A DNA stretch of 64,000 nt from contig JABBOD010000006.1 in the NCBI GenBank assembly GCA_019351995.1, forward strand, positions 24,719 through 88,718, given 5' to 3'. Shown here piece after piece: positions 8,694 through 18,193 of the stretch. Within the stretch, counting starts at the first letter, position 1. Each line of letters opens with the position of its first letter. The DNA comes from Acidobacteriota bacterium (GTDB lineage Bacteria; Actinomycetota; Actinomycetes; Actinomycetales; Microbacteriaceae). The notes beneath the pieces are model-generated. The model searched no databases and had not been told where the DNA came from. It worked only from the letters and a program-made list of their open reading frames with translations. The position numbers and the translations under genes were made by a program.

Positions 8694-9866
8694 CTACTCG
8701 CCCGACGCCATGCGGGCCACGAGTTCGTCATCGATCGACTCAGGGAAAGTCTCAACCGCCTTGGCACCACGCTTAGTGGCCGTCGAGGTGGAGGTACGGG
8801 CTGGCGCAATGTCGGGAACAACCGCCGCAGCCGCAGCCGCAGCCGCAGCTGCCGCGGCAGCCTTGCCGACTTCACCGATGCCGAGCTTCACCAGGATCTT
8901 GTTCTCGATCTCCAGCGCCGTCGACGGGTTCTCGATCAGGAAGTTGCGCGCGTTCTCTTTGCCCTGACCGAGCTGGTCACCGTCATAGGTGTACCAGGCG
9001 CCGGACTTGCGGACGATCTCGTGCTCGACGCCATAATCGATCAGGCTGCCCTCCCGCGAGATGCCGACTCCGTAGAGGATGTCGAACTCCGCCTGCTTGA
9101 AGGGCGGCGCCATCTTGTTCTTGACGACCTTGACACGGGTGCGGTTACCGACGGCATCCGTCCCGTCTTTGAGCGTCTCGATGCGACGGATATCGAGCCG
9201 GACCGATGCGTAGAACTTCAGAGCCTTGCCGCCGGAGGTGGTCTCGGGGCTTCCGAAGAAAACGCCGATCTTCTCACGGAGCTGATTGATGAAGATCATC
9301 GTCGTTCCGGTCTGGCTGAGTCCACCGGTGAGCTTGCGGAGCGCCTGCGACATCAGGCGAGCCTGAAGTCCGACATGGGCGTCACCCATCTCACCCTCGA
9401 TCTCGGCGCGGGGCACGAGCGCTGCAACGGAGTCGATGACGATCAAGTCGATCGAGCCCGAACGCACCAGCATGTCGGCGATCTCAAGGGCCTGCTCTCC
9501 CGTATCGGGCTGAGAGACGAGCAACGAGTCGATGTCCACACCGAGCTTCTTCGCATACTCGGGGTCGAGCGCATGCTCCGCGTCGATGAAGGCCGCGATC
9601 CCGCCACCCTTCTGCGCGTTGGCGATGGCGTGCAGCGTGAGCGTGGTCTTCCCCGAGGACTCAGGACCGTAGATCTCGACGATTCGGCCGCGCGGAAGAC
9701 CACCGATACCGAGCGCGACATCCAGGGCAATGGAACCGGTGGGGATCACGGCGACGGGGGCGCGCTCATCACTGCCCAGGCGCATCACGGAGCCCTTGCC
9801 GAACTGACGGTCGATCTGAGCGAGTGCGGTCTCGAGAGCTTTCTCGCGGTCTGCTGGTGAGGGCAT
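8694..9866 (-). CDS. recA: Recombinase RecA
   Basis: 390 residues. This is the DNA strand-exchange ATPase and SOS co-protease. Walker [10 protein letters not shown] lies near residues 67-75. Other landmarks are [20 protein letters not shown], the DNA-binding loop region [18 protein letters not shown], and [11 protein letters not shown] chose ATG 9866 because AAGGAG is eight bases upstream; an upstream in-frame ATG adds 36 non-homologous residues. The C-terminal linker contains 13 consecutive alanines coded at 8823-8861, an unusual insertion before the acidic tail. Regulation: a LexA-type box overlaps its likely promoter 250 bp upstream. There is no intein. Confidence 0.97.
   Translation of the reverse strand: MPSPADREKALETALAQIDRQFGKGSVMRLGSDERAPVAVIPTGSIALDVALGIGGLPRGRIVEIYGPESSGKTTLTLHAIANAQKGGGIAAFIDAEHALDPEYAKKLGVDIDSLLVSQPDTGEQALEIADMLVRSGSIDLIVIDSVAALVPRAEIEGEMGDAHVGLQARLMSQALRKLTGGLSQTGTTMIFINQLREKIGVFFGSPETTSGGKALKFYASVRLDIRRIETLKDGTDAVGNRTRVKVVKNKMAPPFKQAEFDILYGVGISREGSLIDYGVEHEIVRKSGAWYTYDGDQLGQGKENARNFLIENPSTALEIENKILVKLGIGEVGKAAAAAAAAAAAAAVVPDIAPARTSTSTATKRGAKAVETFPESIDDELVARMASGE
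8823..8861 (-). repeat. Polyalanine-coding GCT/GCG repeat in recA
   Basis: Thirteen alanine codons in a row, mostly alternating GCT and GCG, form a six-base tandem repeat inside the flexible RecA C-terminal linker. Such repeats can change in copy number by slippage without breaking the frame when whole units are gained or lost. Confidence 0.85.
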
Positions 9867-10109
9867 GGCCCGTCTCCTTCTGTTGTTGTGGCTGGCGTCG
9901 CTTCTGCCACGTGCTGGCGGATGCTGCGACCGGTGCCGTGATGGTGCGCCCATAGGCTGTCGTTCCGCTCCCACCGGTGGAACAAGGTCGGCGCTTCGCG
10001 ACAGGGCTGGTCGTGCTTTGTAGTTGGGACGCTACGCCCGAGCTCCGACATTTCGCGGGAGCGACGGGCGCCTCGCGCACAACTCGTCTTCGAACGACCT
10101 GTTGAGGAG

Positions 10110-10138
10110 ACTATCCGAGATCCGAATGAATGTTCGAA
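10110..10138 (-). promoter_or_regulatory. recA SOS promoter with LexA-type box
   Basis: CCGAAT-GAAT-GTTCGA at 10122-10137 (plus strand) matches the actinobacterial/Gram-positive SOS box TCGAAC-N4-GTTCGA with a perfect right half and one and a half mismatches on the left. On the minus strand the box provides a -35-like TTCGAA, and GATAGT at 10110-10115 makes a -10 at 17-bp spacing. LexA binding would therefore cover the promoter. A weaker half-site TCGAAC lies at 10090. The leader to recA is about 240 bases with no gene in it. Confidence 0.6.
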
Positions 10139-10175
10139 GAATTCGACACGGCGTGTCGGGTCGGAAAACGACGGC

Positions 10176-10400
10176 TCAGCCGCGTGCCGGCTTCGGCCGG
10201 CCCGCGCCATGCCAACGCTGCGGGGGGACATCCTGCGCGGCGCAGAGGGCGAACCAGACCTCGCGGGCGGGGAAGCCGGCGGCGAGCGCCTCATCCGGTG
10301 TGCGATTGCCGAGCGAAACGACAACGGTGTCGCGGCGCAGCACGCGCCCGAACGCGCCGAACTCCTCGGCGATCGCCACCTCGAACTCGCTGAGCTTCAT
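10176..10400 (-). CDS. DUF3046 family protein
   Basis: 74 residues beginning MKLSEFEVAIAEEFG, with R-D-T/H-V, L-G-N/G-R-T-PDEALAAG and a Trp-containing VWFALC...DVPPQRW end. This is the pattern of the small actinobacterial DUF3046 family, which is almost always encoded next to recA. Function unknown. I chose ATG 10400 because the family starts M(K/R)LxEF; the longer frame to 10469 adds arginine-rich sequence. It lies between clgR and recA on the same strand, and may provide read-through transcription into recA. Confidence 0.8.
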   Translation of the reverse strand: MKLSEFEVAIAEEFGAFGRVLRRDTVVVSLGNRTPDEALAAGFPAREVWFALCAAQDVPPQRWHGAGRPKPARG

Positions 10401-10525
10401 CCCTTCACCTTCGCACGAACGCGGGGTGTGTCGCTGAGCGCGGCCCGTGCGTACCCCGCGCTCGCGCATGAACCCCGCGCTCGCGCCGGGCGCAGCGGCG
10501 GCGCCGGGCGCAGCGGCGCGACACG

Positions 10526-10557
10526 ACGAAGGCCCCGACCGGAGCCGAGGCCTTCGT
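10526..10557 (-). terminator. Intrinsic terminator after clgR
   Basis: Hairpin with arms ACGAAGGCC (10526-10534) and GGCCTTCGT (10549-10557), just 18 bp beyond the clgR stop. There is no clear U tract, as is common in actinobacteria. Confidence 0.6.
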
Positions 10558-10574
10558 GCAAATCGGATGAACTG

Positions 10575-10883
10575 TTAGCGGACCGCGAGATCCACATCGA
10601 ACTGAGCGACCAACTCGTCGGGCAGCGTGTCGGGAACAACGCTCACGCCCTCGATGATCGCGAGGCGGTCACCGACTTCGCGCATGATCACCGAGATCGG
10701 GGTGTCGAGAGCATCCGCAACCGACGCCAAGATCTCCGAGCTCGCCTCTTTCTGACCGCGCTCCACTTCACTGAGGTAGCCGAGAGCCACGCTCGCGCGG
10801 CTCGCGACCTGCCGCAGAGTCATCGCCTTCTGCAGGCGGAAGTCACGGAGAACATCGCCGATTTCCTGACGGACCAGAACCAT
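10575..10883 (-). CDS. clgR: XRE-family transcriptional regulator ClgR
   Basis: 102 residues. A single helix-turn-helix domain covers ~10-65: IGDVLRDFRLQKAMTLRQVA, then GYLSEVERGQKEASSEIL, the highly conserved ClgR recognition helix region. In Streptomyces, Corynebacterium and Mycobacterium, ClgR activates clpP, clpC and lon under stress and is itself degraded by Clp. I chose ATG 10883 for its strong AAGGAGG; the open frame to 10979 is the untranslated leader. It is next to cinA, pgsA and ftsK, the same context as Rv2745c in M. tuberculosis. Confidence 0.88.
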   Translation of the reverse strand: MVLVRQEIGDVLRDFRLQKAMTLRQVASRASVALGYLSEVERGQKEASSEILASVADALDTPISVIMREVGDRLAIIEGVSVVPDTLPDELVAQFDVDLAVR

Positions 10884-11005
10884 GGTGTCCTCCTTTTCAT
10901 CTCGGACCGGGCGGTAAACATATCCCGGATCGTGGTCAAACTCTAAATCGTGCCGCCTCTGACTTGGCTGTGACGACACGTTCTGTAACGAGATCGAAAC
11001 GCCAG

Positions 11006-11491
11006 CTATTCCGTCAAGCCTTTCAACACTCGCAGCAGTGATTCGGAGACAGTAGCGGATCGGATGGCGCCCCGGTCACCCCCCAAGGTGAGGCCGTGGG
11101 CCGTCACCGTGTCGCCGAGAGCGAGTCCGATCCACACCTCACCGACCGGATGCCCATCCTGAGGTTCGGGGCCGGCGACTCCGGTCGTCGCCAATCCGAT
11201 GTCGACGGGGACGCCATGATGCCCGAGTCGCCAGCGCACGCCCTCGGCCATCTGCTTCGCGACCTCGGGGTCGATCGGGCTCTTCTCGGCCAGCAGAGCG
11301 GCATCGACGCCGAGAAGACTGCTCTTGAGTTCGGTCGCGTAGGCGACCACTCCCCCGCGCACGACCGCCGACGCGCCGGGAACCCCGACGAGCTCGGCGA
11401 CCACCAGTCCGCCGGTCAGCGACTCGGCGACCGCGATCGTCAACCCCCGGCGCCTCAGTTCTTCCACGACACGCGCAGCGAGCTCGCTCAC
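11006..11491 (-). CDS. CinA C-terminal family protein (nicotinamide-nucleotide amidase type)
   Basis: 161 residues. It contains only the CinA C-terminal domain: IAVAESLTGGLV at residues ~18-29, SSLLGV, the VAKQMAEGVR helix and TTGVAGPEPQDGHPVGEVWIG. Stand-alone proteins of this kind (PncC) deamidate nicotinamide mononucleotide. The conserved Ser of the ESLTGG motif is present. GTG start at 11491, eight bases after the pgsA stop; co-transcribed with pgsA and ftsK. Confidence 0.87.
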   Translation of the reverse strand: MSELAARVVEELRRRGLTIAVAESLTGGLVVAELVGVPGASAVVRGGVVAYATELKSSLLGVDAALLAEKSPIDPEVAKQMAEGVRWRLGHHGVPVDIGLATTGVAGPEPQDGHPVGEVWIGLALGDTVTAHGLTLGGDRGAIRSATVSESLLRVLKGLTE

Positions 11492-11498
11492 GGCTGCC

Positions 11499-12158
11499 TC
11501 ACTCGGGCAGCGCGGTGCGCTTCGCGCGTCCCACCTTGTACGCCTGCCAGAGGTATTCGACTCCGCTGACCATGGTCAGCACCAGCGCGATCGCCATCAG
11601 CAGCTCGTTGAAGACGTGGATTCCCGGCGACCAGGCCGGAATCAGATTCCAGAAGGGGAAGAGCGCGAACGAGATCGCGACGGCCTGCGCCACCGTCTTG
11701 ACCTTGCCGAGCCAACTCGCCGCGATGACCCGATCGCGGAGGGCGATGAACCGGAACACGGTGATCCCGACCTCGCGAACCAGGATGACGATCGTGACCC
11801 ACCACCACAGCTCCCCCAGGATCGACAACCCGACAAGTGCCCCGCCGGTCAGCACCTTGTCGGCGATCGGGTCGATCAGCTTGCCGAGGTCGGTGACGAG
11901 GTTGCGCTGTCGAGCCAGCAAGCCATCGACCGAGTCGGTGACGATGGCGAACACGAATACGATGGCGGCGATGTAACGGAGATAGCCGTCTTTGCCGGCG
12001 TCGTCGAGCAGCAGGATGATGAAGACCGGAGCAAGCAGGATCCGGATGACCGTGACGATGTTGGCGATGTTGCCTGCGCTGGCTGGCGTGTCACCGGTCG
12101 CGACCACGCGACCCTTCATCGGATTCACCCGGGGAGTGCCGCCGGAGGAGCTGGCCAT
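11499..12158 (-). CDS. pgsA: CDP-diacylglycerol--glycerol-3-phosphate 3-phosphatidyltransferase
   Basis: 219 residues, about six membrane segments. It belongs to the CDP-alcohol phosphatidyltransferase family; the signature D-x2-D-G-x2-A-R-x8-G-x3-D-x3-D is visible as DSVDGLLARQRNLVTDLGKLIDPIADKV. With the N-terminus NIANIVTVIRILLAP, this fits phosphatidylglycerophosphate synthase, the committed step to phosphatidylglycerol and cardiolipin. A ~25-residue polar N-terminal extension precedes the first helix. The start is three bases from the ftsK stop. Confidence 0.88.
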   Translation of the reverse strand: MASSSGGTPRVNPMKGRVVATGDTPASAGNIANIVTVIRILLAPVFIILLLDDAGKDGYLRYIAAIVFVFAIVTDSVDGLLARQRNLVTDLGKLIDPIADKVLTGGALVGLSILGELWWWVTIVILVREVGITVFRFIALRDRVIAASWLGKVKTVAQAVAISFALFPFWNLIPAWSPGIHVFNELLMAIALVLTMVSGVEYLWQAYKVGRAKRTALPE

Positions 12159-12161
12159 GCG

Positions 12162-14948
12162 CTACTCCCTGCCGGTCAGCTGCCAGGCGTCCTCGTCTGA
12201 GGGGCCATCATCCTCAGGATATCCGTTCGTCATGTCGGCAACGGGATCGCCCGCGTAACCCCCAGGCTGAAGTCCAGGTCGAGGTCCCGCGGGGGCACTC
12301 GAGGACGTCGAGACCGCCGGACCGTCCCCCCGCAACGACGCGAGCACCGAGGCCAACTGCTCGGGAGTCACCAGGACGTCGCGCGCCTTGGAACCCTCGC
12401 TCGGCCCGACGATCTGGCGAGACTCCATGAGGTCCATCATGCGACCGGCTTTCGCGAAGCCGACCCGGAGCTTGCGTTGCAGCATCGACGTGGACCCGAA
12501 CTGCGTGCTCACCACCAGTTCGACCGCCTGCAACAGGATGTCGAGGTCGTCGCCGATGTCGCCGTCCACCTCGCGCTTCTCGGAAACTGCAGCGACATCC
12601 TCGCGGTATTCCGGTCGCGCCTGCTCGGTGACGTGCGCCACCACGGCGGCGATCTCGTCCTCGGTGACCCACGCGCCCTGGACGCGAATCGCCTTGGACG
12701 CACCCATCGGCAGGAAGAGGCCATCGCCCTGCCCGATCAATTTGTCCGCGCCCGGCTGGTCCAGGATGACGCGGGAATCGGTCATGCTCGACACCGCGAA
12801 GGCCAGCCGTGACGGGACGTTCGCTTTGATCAGGCCCGTGACGACATCCACCGATGGTCGCTGCGTCGCCAGCACGAGGTGGATGCCGGACGCGCGTGCC
12901 AGTTGTGTGATGCGCACGATCGAGTCTTCGACGTCGCGCGGGGCGACCATCATCAGGTCGGCGAGCTCATCGACCACGACAAGCAGGTACGGATACGGCT
13001 GGAGCACCCGTTCGGAGCCGACCGGCAGCACGATCTCATTCGCCAGCACCGCGCGGTTGAAGTCGTCGATGTGGCGGAAACCGAACGACGCGAGGTCGTC
13101 GTACCGCATGTCCATCTCCTTCACGACCCACTGCAACGCCTCTGCGGCCTTTTTCGGGTTCGTGATGATCGGGGTGATCAGGTGCGGAACGCCCTGGTAT
13201 GCGGCCAGCTCGACCCGCTTCGGGTCGATCAGCACCATCCGGACTTCGGCGGGCTTGGAGCGCATCAGCACGCTGGTGATCATCGAGTTGATGAAGCTCG
13301 ACTTACCCGATCCGGTCGCACCCGCGACGAGCAGGTGCGGCATCTTGGCGAGGTTGGCCACGACGAAGCCGCCTTCGACGTCCTTGCCGAGGCCGATCGT
13401 CATCGGGTGCACGCTCTTGGACGCCGCGCCCGAGCGCAGCACGTCTCCCAGCGAGACGATCTCGCGATCCTTGTTCGGGATCTCGATGCCGATCGCGCTC
13501 TTGCCAGGGATCGGCGACAGGATGTTGACCTCGTTCGACGCGACCGCGTACGAGAGATTCTTGGCGAGCGCCGTCACGCGCTCCACCTTGACGCCGTGAC
13601 CGAGTTCGACCTCGTAGCGCGTCACGCTCGGGCCGCGGCTGAAACCCGTGACTCTGGCATCCACCTGGAACTGGCTCAGCACGCTGGTGATCGCAGCGAT
13701 GGCCTCGTCGTTGGCAGGAGTCTTGGCCTTGGGCGGGGTGCCCGCCGAAAGAATGGATGCGCCGGGCAGCCGGTACGCGCGGCGCGGCGTGCTCGGCCGC
13801 GCCGGCGCGGCGGGCGTATCGCTCGCGAAATCTCCCGCTGCACCGCGCTCCGCAGCACCCCCGAAGCCGGGAAGCGCTGGCGCCCCGTCGTCGCGGATGC
13901 CGGTGGCGCCATCCACTTCACCCGTGAATCGCTTGACCGCGTCTTCGGCGCGCGTGAGCTGCTCGAGCAGTTCGATATCGAAGTAGTCGTCGCGACGGTG
14001 GTCGATGACCTCGGTCGGCTGATCGGCACCCACCACCGGGCTGTCGAAGGCCGGGTCGGCATTCTTGGGCTTCCCGCGGCGCCACCACGGCATCGAGGCC
14101 GGGTCGTCCATCTCGAGGCCGAGGTCGCTGAGGGAGCCGAACTCCTGCTCACCGGTGCCGTGAGCGCCGAACCCGACGGTGAGCTTCTCGCGCGGTTCGG
14201 GGGCCTGGGCGCCGAACAGATACGCGTAGAGCTCGCGGAGACGCCATCCGATCTTGTTCGGGGGGGTCTTCGTGATGATGAACAGCGACAGCGCCAGGAA
14301 GAACCCGATGACGACAACAGCCAGAGCCGGCGCGTTGATCTGCAGGAACGGCTGCCCGACGATCCAGCCGACGATCCCGCCGCCGTGGGCGAGAGCGACA
14401 GCACCATCCGCCGGCTGCGGATGGCCGCCGAAGACATGGCTCAGGCCGGCGATGGTGGTCAACAGCAGGCCGAGTCCGATCCCGATCCTGGTGTTGTCGT
14501 GCACGCTCGCCGGATGCCGGAAGAGCCACACCGCGAACACCACCATGATGACCGGAAGCGCGAACGCCACGCGCCCCAGGAGCCCCCCGAAGGTGTAGGC
14601 ATCGAGCGCGATCGCGACCTCGCCGTTGGGGTTGAACCACTCGACAGCCGAGCCGATGACGGCCAGGATCACCAGGAAGAACGGCACTCCGTCGCGCCGC
14701 TCCTCCTTGGCCAGCGTCTCGTGGCCGAACAGTCGCACCGCGCCGCCGAGAATGTGCGCGAGTCCCAACCATGCACTGCTCAGCAGCCCGGGCTCGTCGT
14801 ATGTTTCGACGGGGCTCGACGAGCGAGCGCTCGACTTCGTCGGCAGCTTTTTCGTCGGCTGATTGCGGGTGGCGTTCGAGCGCGCGTTGGAGGTGCGTGC
14901 GCTACCGGTGCGGGCGCGCGCGTTCGCCGACCGGGTACTCGTGGCCAT
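12162..14948 (-). CDS. ftsK: DNA translocase FtsK
   Basis: 928 residues. It is the septum-located translocase that moves chromosome ends during division. The first ~50 residues are basic and Ser/Thr/Ala-rich; several membrane segments lie at ~60-240; an acidic, Pro/Ala-rich linker spans ~260-430. The motor domain has Walker [16 protein letters not shown] near residue 541 and motif [11 protein letters not shown]. The winged-helix gamma domain ([25 protein letters not shown]) lies near 840. Start ATG 14948 is leaderless, with TAGCGT six bases upstream. It heads the ftsK-pgsA-cinA operon. Confidence 0.96.
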   Translation of the reverse strand: MATSTRSANARARTGSARTSNARSNATRNQPTKKLPTKSSARSSSPVETYDEPGLLSSAWLGLAHILGGAVRLFGHETLAKEERRDGVPFFLVILAVIGSAVEWFNPNGEVAIALDAYTFGGLLGRVAFALPVIMVVFAVWLFRHPASVHDNTRIGIGLGLLLTTIAGLSHVFGGHPQPADGAVALAHGGGIVGWIVGQPFLQINAPALAVVVIGFFLALSLFIITKTPPNKIGWRLRELYAYLFGAQAPEPREKLTVGFGAHGTGEQEFGSLSDLGLEMDDPASMPWWRRGKPKNADPAFDSPVVGADQPTEVIDHRRDDYFDIELLEQLTRAEDAVKRFTGEVDGATGIRDDGAPALPGFGGAAERGAAGDFASDTPAAPARPSTPRRAYRLPGASILSAGTPPKAKTPANDEAIAAITSVLSQFQVDARVTGFSRGPSVTRYEVELGHGVKVERVTALAKNLSYAVASNEVNILSPIPGKSAIGIEIPNKDREIVSLGDVLRSGAASKSVHPMTIGLGKDVEGGFVVANLAKMPHLLVAGATGSGKSSFINSMITSVLMRSKPAEVRMVLIDPKRVELAAYQGVPHLITPIITNPKKAAEALQWVVKEMDMRYDDLASFGFRHIDDFNRAVLANEIVLPVGSERVLQPYPYLLVVVDELADLMMVAPRDVEDSIVRITQLARASGIHLVLATQRPSVDVVTGLIKANVPSRLAFAVSSMTDSRVILDQPGADKLIGQGDGLFLPMGASKAIRVQGAWVTEDEIAAVVAHVTEQARPEYREDVAAVSEKREVDGDIGDDLDILLQAVELVVSTQFGSTSMLQRKLRVGFAKAGRMMDLMESRQIVGPSEGSKARDVLVTPEQLASVLASLRGDGPAVSTSSSAPAGPRPGLQPGGYAGDPVADMTNGYPEDDGPSDEDAWQLTGRE

Positions 14949-14954
14949 GTGGTC

Positions 14955-14960
14955 ACGCTA
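14955..14960 (-). promoter_or_regulatory. Leaderless -10 box, ftsK
   Basis: TAGCGT on the minus strand, six bases, then ATG 14948; no Shine-Dalgarno sequence. Confidence 0.5.
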
Positions 14961-14997
14961 TCCGCGGCAGGCGCGGCGTCCGCGGAGGCGCGCTGGC

Positions 14998-16677
14998 TTA
15001 GGCCTCGATGACCACCGGGATGATCATCGGACGGCGGCGGTGCTGCGTGTTCACCCAGCGCCCGACCGTGCGGCGGATGACCTGGCTGAAGACGTGCGTG
15101 TCCCGCGTCCCGTTCTGCGCGGCATCCTGGATGGCCTTGATCACCTGGGGTTTGACGTCGTCGAAGACGGACTCATCCTCGGCGAAGCCGCGGGCCTGGA
15201 TCTCGGGCCCGACGATCACGCGTCCGGTCTGGGTGTCGATCGCGACGAAAATCGAGATGAAGCCCTCCTCGGCGAGAATGCGGCGATCCTTGAGGTCGGC
15301 ATCCGTGATCTCACCGACGGTGGAGCCGTCGACGTAGACGAAGCCGACGTCGAGCTGGCCGACGACGCGGGCGACGCCGTCTCGGAGGTCGACAACGACG
15401 CCGTTCTCCCCCAAGATCGTGTTCTGCTCGGGCACGCCGGTCTCGATCGCGAGGGTCGCGTTGGCGGTGAGGTGACGGTATTCGCCGTGCACCGGCAGCA
15501 CGTTCTTCGGCTTGATGATGTTGTAGCAATACAGCAGTTCGCCCGCGGCGGCGTGTCCCGAGACATGCACCTTCGCGTTGCCCTTGTGCACGACGTGCGC
15601 GCCGAGCTTGGTGAGACCGTTGATCACGCGGTAGACGGCGTTCTCGTTGCCGGGGATCAGACTGGATGCCAGGATCACCGTGTCACCGTCGGCGATCTCG
15701 ATCTGGTGCTCCTGATTGGCCATCCGCGCCAGGACCGCCATCGGCTCGCCCTGGGATCCGGTACTCATGTAGACGATCCGGTCGTCGGGGAGTTCGAGAG
15801 CCTTCTTGAGCTCGACCAGCACCCCGTCTGGCACCTTCAGGTAGCCGAGATCCGCCGCGATACCCATGTTGCGCACCATCGAGCGACCGACAAGGGCGAC
15901 CTGGCGACCGTTCCGGTATGCGGCATCCAGGACTTGCTGCACGCGGTGCACGTGGCTCGAGAAGCTGGCAACGATGACGCGCCGCGTCGCCTTGGCGATG
16001 ACGCTCTCGAGAACCGGACCGATGTCGCGCTCCAGGGGAGTGAAGCCGGGAACGTCGGCGTTCGTGGAATCGACCAGGAAGAGGTCGACGCCCTCTTCGC
16101 CGAGCCGCGCGAAAGCACGGAGGTCGGTGATGCGGCCGTCGAGCGGCAGCTGATCCATCTTGAAATCACCGGTGTGGAGTACCAGGCCGGCCTCGGTGCG
16201 AATCGCAACGGCGAGGGCATCGGGGATCGAGTGATTGACGGCCACGAACTCGAGCTCGAAGGCGCCGAGTCTCTCGACCTGGCCGGCCTTCACGGTGAGC
16301 GAGTACGGCGTGATCCTGTGCTCTTTCAGCTTCGCCTCGACGAGTGCGAGGGTCAGCTGGGAGCCGAGGATCGGGATGTCCTGCCGCAGCTTGAGCAGGT
16401 AGGGAACGGCGCCGATGTGGTCCTCGTGACCGTGCGTGAGAACCACGCCGAGGATGTCATCGAGGCGGTCCCTGATCGGAGTGAAGTCCGGCAGGATCAG
16501 GTCGACACCCGGCTGTGTCTCCTCCGGGAACAGCACTCCGGCGTCGACGATGAGAAGCTGGCCGTTGATCTCGTACACGGTCATGTTGCGACCGATCTCG
16601 GCGAGCCCGCCGAGCGGGGTCACCCGGAGGGTTCCGGCGGGAAGTGCTGGCGGTTCGAAAACGACGGTGCCGGGCAT
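14998..16677 (-). CDS. rnj: Ribonuclease J
   Basis: 559 residues. Beta-CASP metallo-beta-lactamase ribonuclease with 5' exonuclease and endonuclease activity. Zinc ligands sit in HGHEDHIG (near residue 80), HTGDFKMDQ and the later VSGHAAAGEL; the beta-CASP part has VLVDSTNAD-type and STGSQGEP motifs. I chose ATG 16677 because AAGGA lies upstream and the dapA stop is at 16688; a 590-residue reading would begin inside dapA. The dapA-rnj pair is a standard actinobacterial operon. Confidence 0.95.
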   Translation of the reverse strand: MPGTVVFEPPALPAGTLRVTPLGGLAEIGRNMTVYEINGQLLIVDAGVLFPEETQPGVDLILPDFTPIRDRLDDILGVVLTHGHEDHIGAVPYLLKLRQDIPILGSQLTLALVEAKLKEHRITPYSLTVKAGQVERLGAFELEFVAVNHSIPDALAVAIRTEAGLVLHTGDFKMDQLPLDGRITDLRAFARLGEEGVDLFLVDSTNADVPGFTPLERDIGPVLESVIAKATRRVIVASFSSHVHRVQQVLDAAYRNGRQVALVGRSMVRNMGIAADLGYLKVPDGVLVELKKALELPDDRIVYMSTGSQGEPMAVLARMANQEHQIEIADGDTVILASSLIPGNENAVYRVINGLTKLGAHVVHKGNAKVHVSGHAAAGELLYCYNIIKPKNVLPVHGEYRHLTANATLAIETGVPEQNTILGENGVVVDLRDGVARVVGQLDVGFVYVDGSTVGEITDADLKDRRILAEEGFISIFVAIDTQTGRVIVGPEIQARGFAEDESVFDDVKPQVIKAIQDAAQNGTRDTHVFSQVIRRTVGRWVNTQHRRRPMIIPVVIEA

Positions 16678-16687
16678 GAAGTCCTTG

Positions 16688-17665
16688 TTATCTCGTGGTG
16701 CCCGCGACCTTGGGCAGCGCGCCACCTGCGGCAGCGTTGCGGTCGGGACGGAAGTTGGAGAAGTCGACACCGGGAATCACCCCGACGAGCGCGAGCTCGT
16801 CTTCGATCAGTGCGGCTTCGGATTCCTCGGGGCCGACAAGAGGCAGCCGAACCCGTGGGCTCGAAATGCGTCCGAGCCCGTGGAGGATGTATTTGGCCGC
16901 GACGGTCCCCGGCACATGAGTCATGGTCGCACGGACCAGCGGCTCGAGTGCCTGGTGCGCGGCAGTCGCGGTGGCCAGATCGTTGGCGTTCACCGCGTCC
17001 ACCATGGTGCGATACGGCGCCGCAGCGATGTTCGCGGTGACGCCGATGAGCCCGGTGCCACCGATCGCGAGGGTTGGCAGCGCGTTGGCATCGTCGCCCG
17101 CGAAATAGAGCAGATCGGTCTGGTTGAGCACGCGGCTGACCTCGCTGAGGTCGCCCTTGGCATCTTTGACTGCTCGGATGTTGGGGTGCTTGGCGGCTCG
17201 CAGGATCGTCTCGTACCGGATCGGGATACCGGTGCGGCCGGGGATGTCGTACAGGATCACCGGCAGATCGGTGGCGTCCGCAATCATGCGGAAGTGCGTC
17301 AGAACGCCCGCCTGGGTCGGCTTGTTGTAGTACGGCGTGACGATCATCACGCCGTCGGCGCCCGCCTTTTCGCTGTGCTTGTACAGCTCGATGGCGTGGG
17401 CGGTTTCGTTGGAACCGCCACCCGTGATCACCTTTGCGCGCCCGTTCGCCACCGACTTCGCGACTTCGACGAGCCGGATCTTCTCGGGGTCTGTCAGCGT
17501 GCTGGTCTCTCCGGTTGTCCCGGTGACCACGATGCCGTCTGCGCCCTGGTTGATGACGTCATCGATGTGCTTCTCGACGTCTGCCCACAAGACCTCGCCA
17601 TCGGCGGTGAAGGGAGTCACCAGCGCGACGAGCACCTGCCCGAACGGATTCTCTGACCTCGACAC
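16688..17665 (-). CDS. dapA: 4-hydroxy-tetrahydrodipicolinate synthase
   Basis: 325 residues. It condenses pyruvate with aspartate semialdehyde, the first step of the diaminopimelate branch. TIM-barrel landmarks are VTGTTGETSTL, the catalytic tyrosine in TPYYNKPTQ, and the Schiff-base lysine in AVKDAKGD. Start GTG 17665 has TAGCCT seven bases upstream and no ribosome-binding site, so it is probably leaderless. It is followed 10 bp later by rnj. Confidence 0.96.
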   Translation of the reverse strand: MSRSENPFGQVLVALVTPFTADGEVLWADVEKHIDDVINQGADGIVVTGTTGETSTLTDPEKIRLVEVAKSVANGRAKVITGGGSNETAHAIELYKHSEKAGADGVMIVTPYYNKPTQAGVLTHFRMIADATDLPVILYDIPGRTGIPIRYETILRAAKHPNIRAVKDAKGDLSEVSRVLNQTDLLYFAGDDANALPTLAIGGTGLIGVTANIAAAPYRTMVDAVNANDLATATAAHQALEPLVRATMTHVPGTVAAKYILHGLGRISSPRVRLPLVGPEESEAALIEDELALVGVIPGVDFSNFRPDRNAAAGGALPKVAGTTR

Positions 17666-17672
17666 GCGCTCC

Positions 17673-17678
17673 AGGCTA
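17673..17678 (-). promoter_or_regulatory. Leaderless -10 box, dapA
   Basis: TAGCCT, seven bases, then GTG 17665. Confidence 0.45.
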
Positions 17679-17701
17679 CCGGGACGTGGCCGCGAGTGTG
17701 G

Positions 17702-18193
17702 TCACGCGCGGATGTAGCTCAGAAAGCGATAGGCGATCCCGGTGCGGGACGTAAGCCAGGGGGCGTCAGCCGTGGCGGGTGTGAGCGCCCAGAGCTCGGG
17801 ATCGACGGGGGGCGCGAAGGCGTCGCCCTCCGGCGCGACCGCGATTTCGGTGACCTCCAGGCGATCGGCGTATGCGATGGTGGCAGCGTAGATCTCGGCC
17901 CCGCCCATGACCCAGGGTGAGCCGTCGAGGGCCAGTGCCTCATCGATCGACATGGCGATGTCCGCGCCCTCAGCCTTCCAGGTGGGATCGCGGGTGACGA
18001 CGATGTTGCGACGGCCGGGAAGTGGGCGAAAGCGGGGCGGGATGGTGTCCCAGGTGCGACGACCCATGATCACGGTGGAGCCCATCGTGAGCTCCCGGAA
18101 ACGGGCGAGGTCTTCTGGCACCTCCCATGGCATCGCCCCATCCGCTCCGATGACCCCATTGGAGGCCTGGGCCCAGATCAGCGCCACCGTCAT
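17702..18193 (-). CDS. folA: Dihydrofolate reductase
   Basis: 163 residues. It reduces dihydrofolate with NADPH. Family motifs: [24 protein letters not shown] at the N-terminus (abbreviated; catalytic acid is the Glu/Asp after the W), [24 protein letters not shown] and [10 protein letters not shown]. The start overlaps the thyA stop by four bases. Coupling to thyA is logical because thymidylate synthase consumes methylene-THF and produces the dihydrofolate that this enzyme recycles. Confidence 0.96.
   Translation of the reverse strand: MTVALIWAQASNGVIGADGAMPWEVPEDLARFRELTMGSTVIMGRRTWDTIPPRFRPLPGRRNIVVTRDPTWKAEGADIAMSIDEALALDGSPWVMGGAEIYAATIAYADRLEVTEIAVAPEGDAFAPPVDPELWALTPATADAPWLTSRTGIAYRFLSYIRA

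Noticed and set aside
10455..10515. Tandem duplication of a GCGCCGGGCGCAGCGGC-like unit
   Set aside because: Only two imperfect copies in a non-coding GC-rich stretch; too little to call a functional repeat.
12879..17040. Very long plus-strand open frames (over 700 codons) opposite ftsK and rnj
   Set aside because: High-GC coding DNA leaves long open frames on the opposite strand; the minus-strand products are clear FtsK and RNase J, while the plus-strand products are Arg/His/Asp-rich without motifs.
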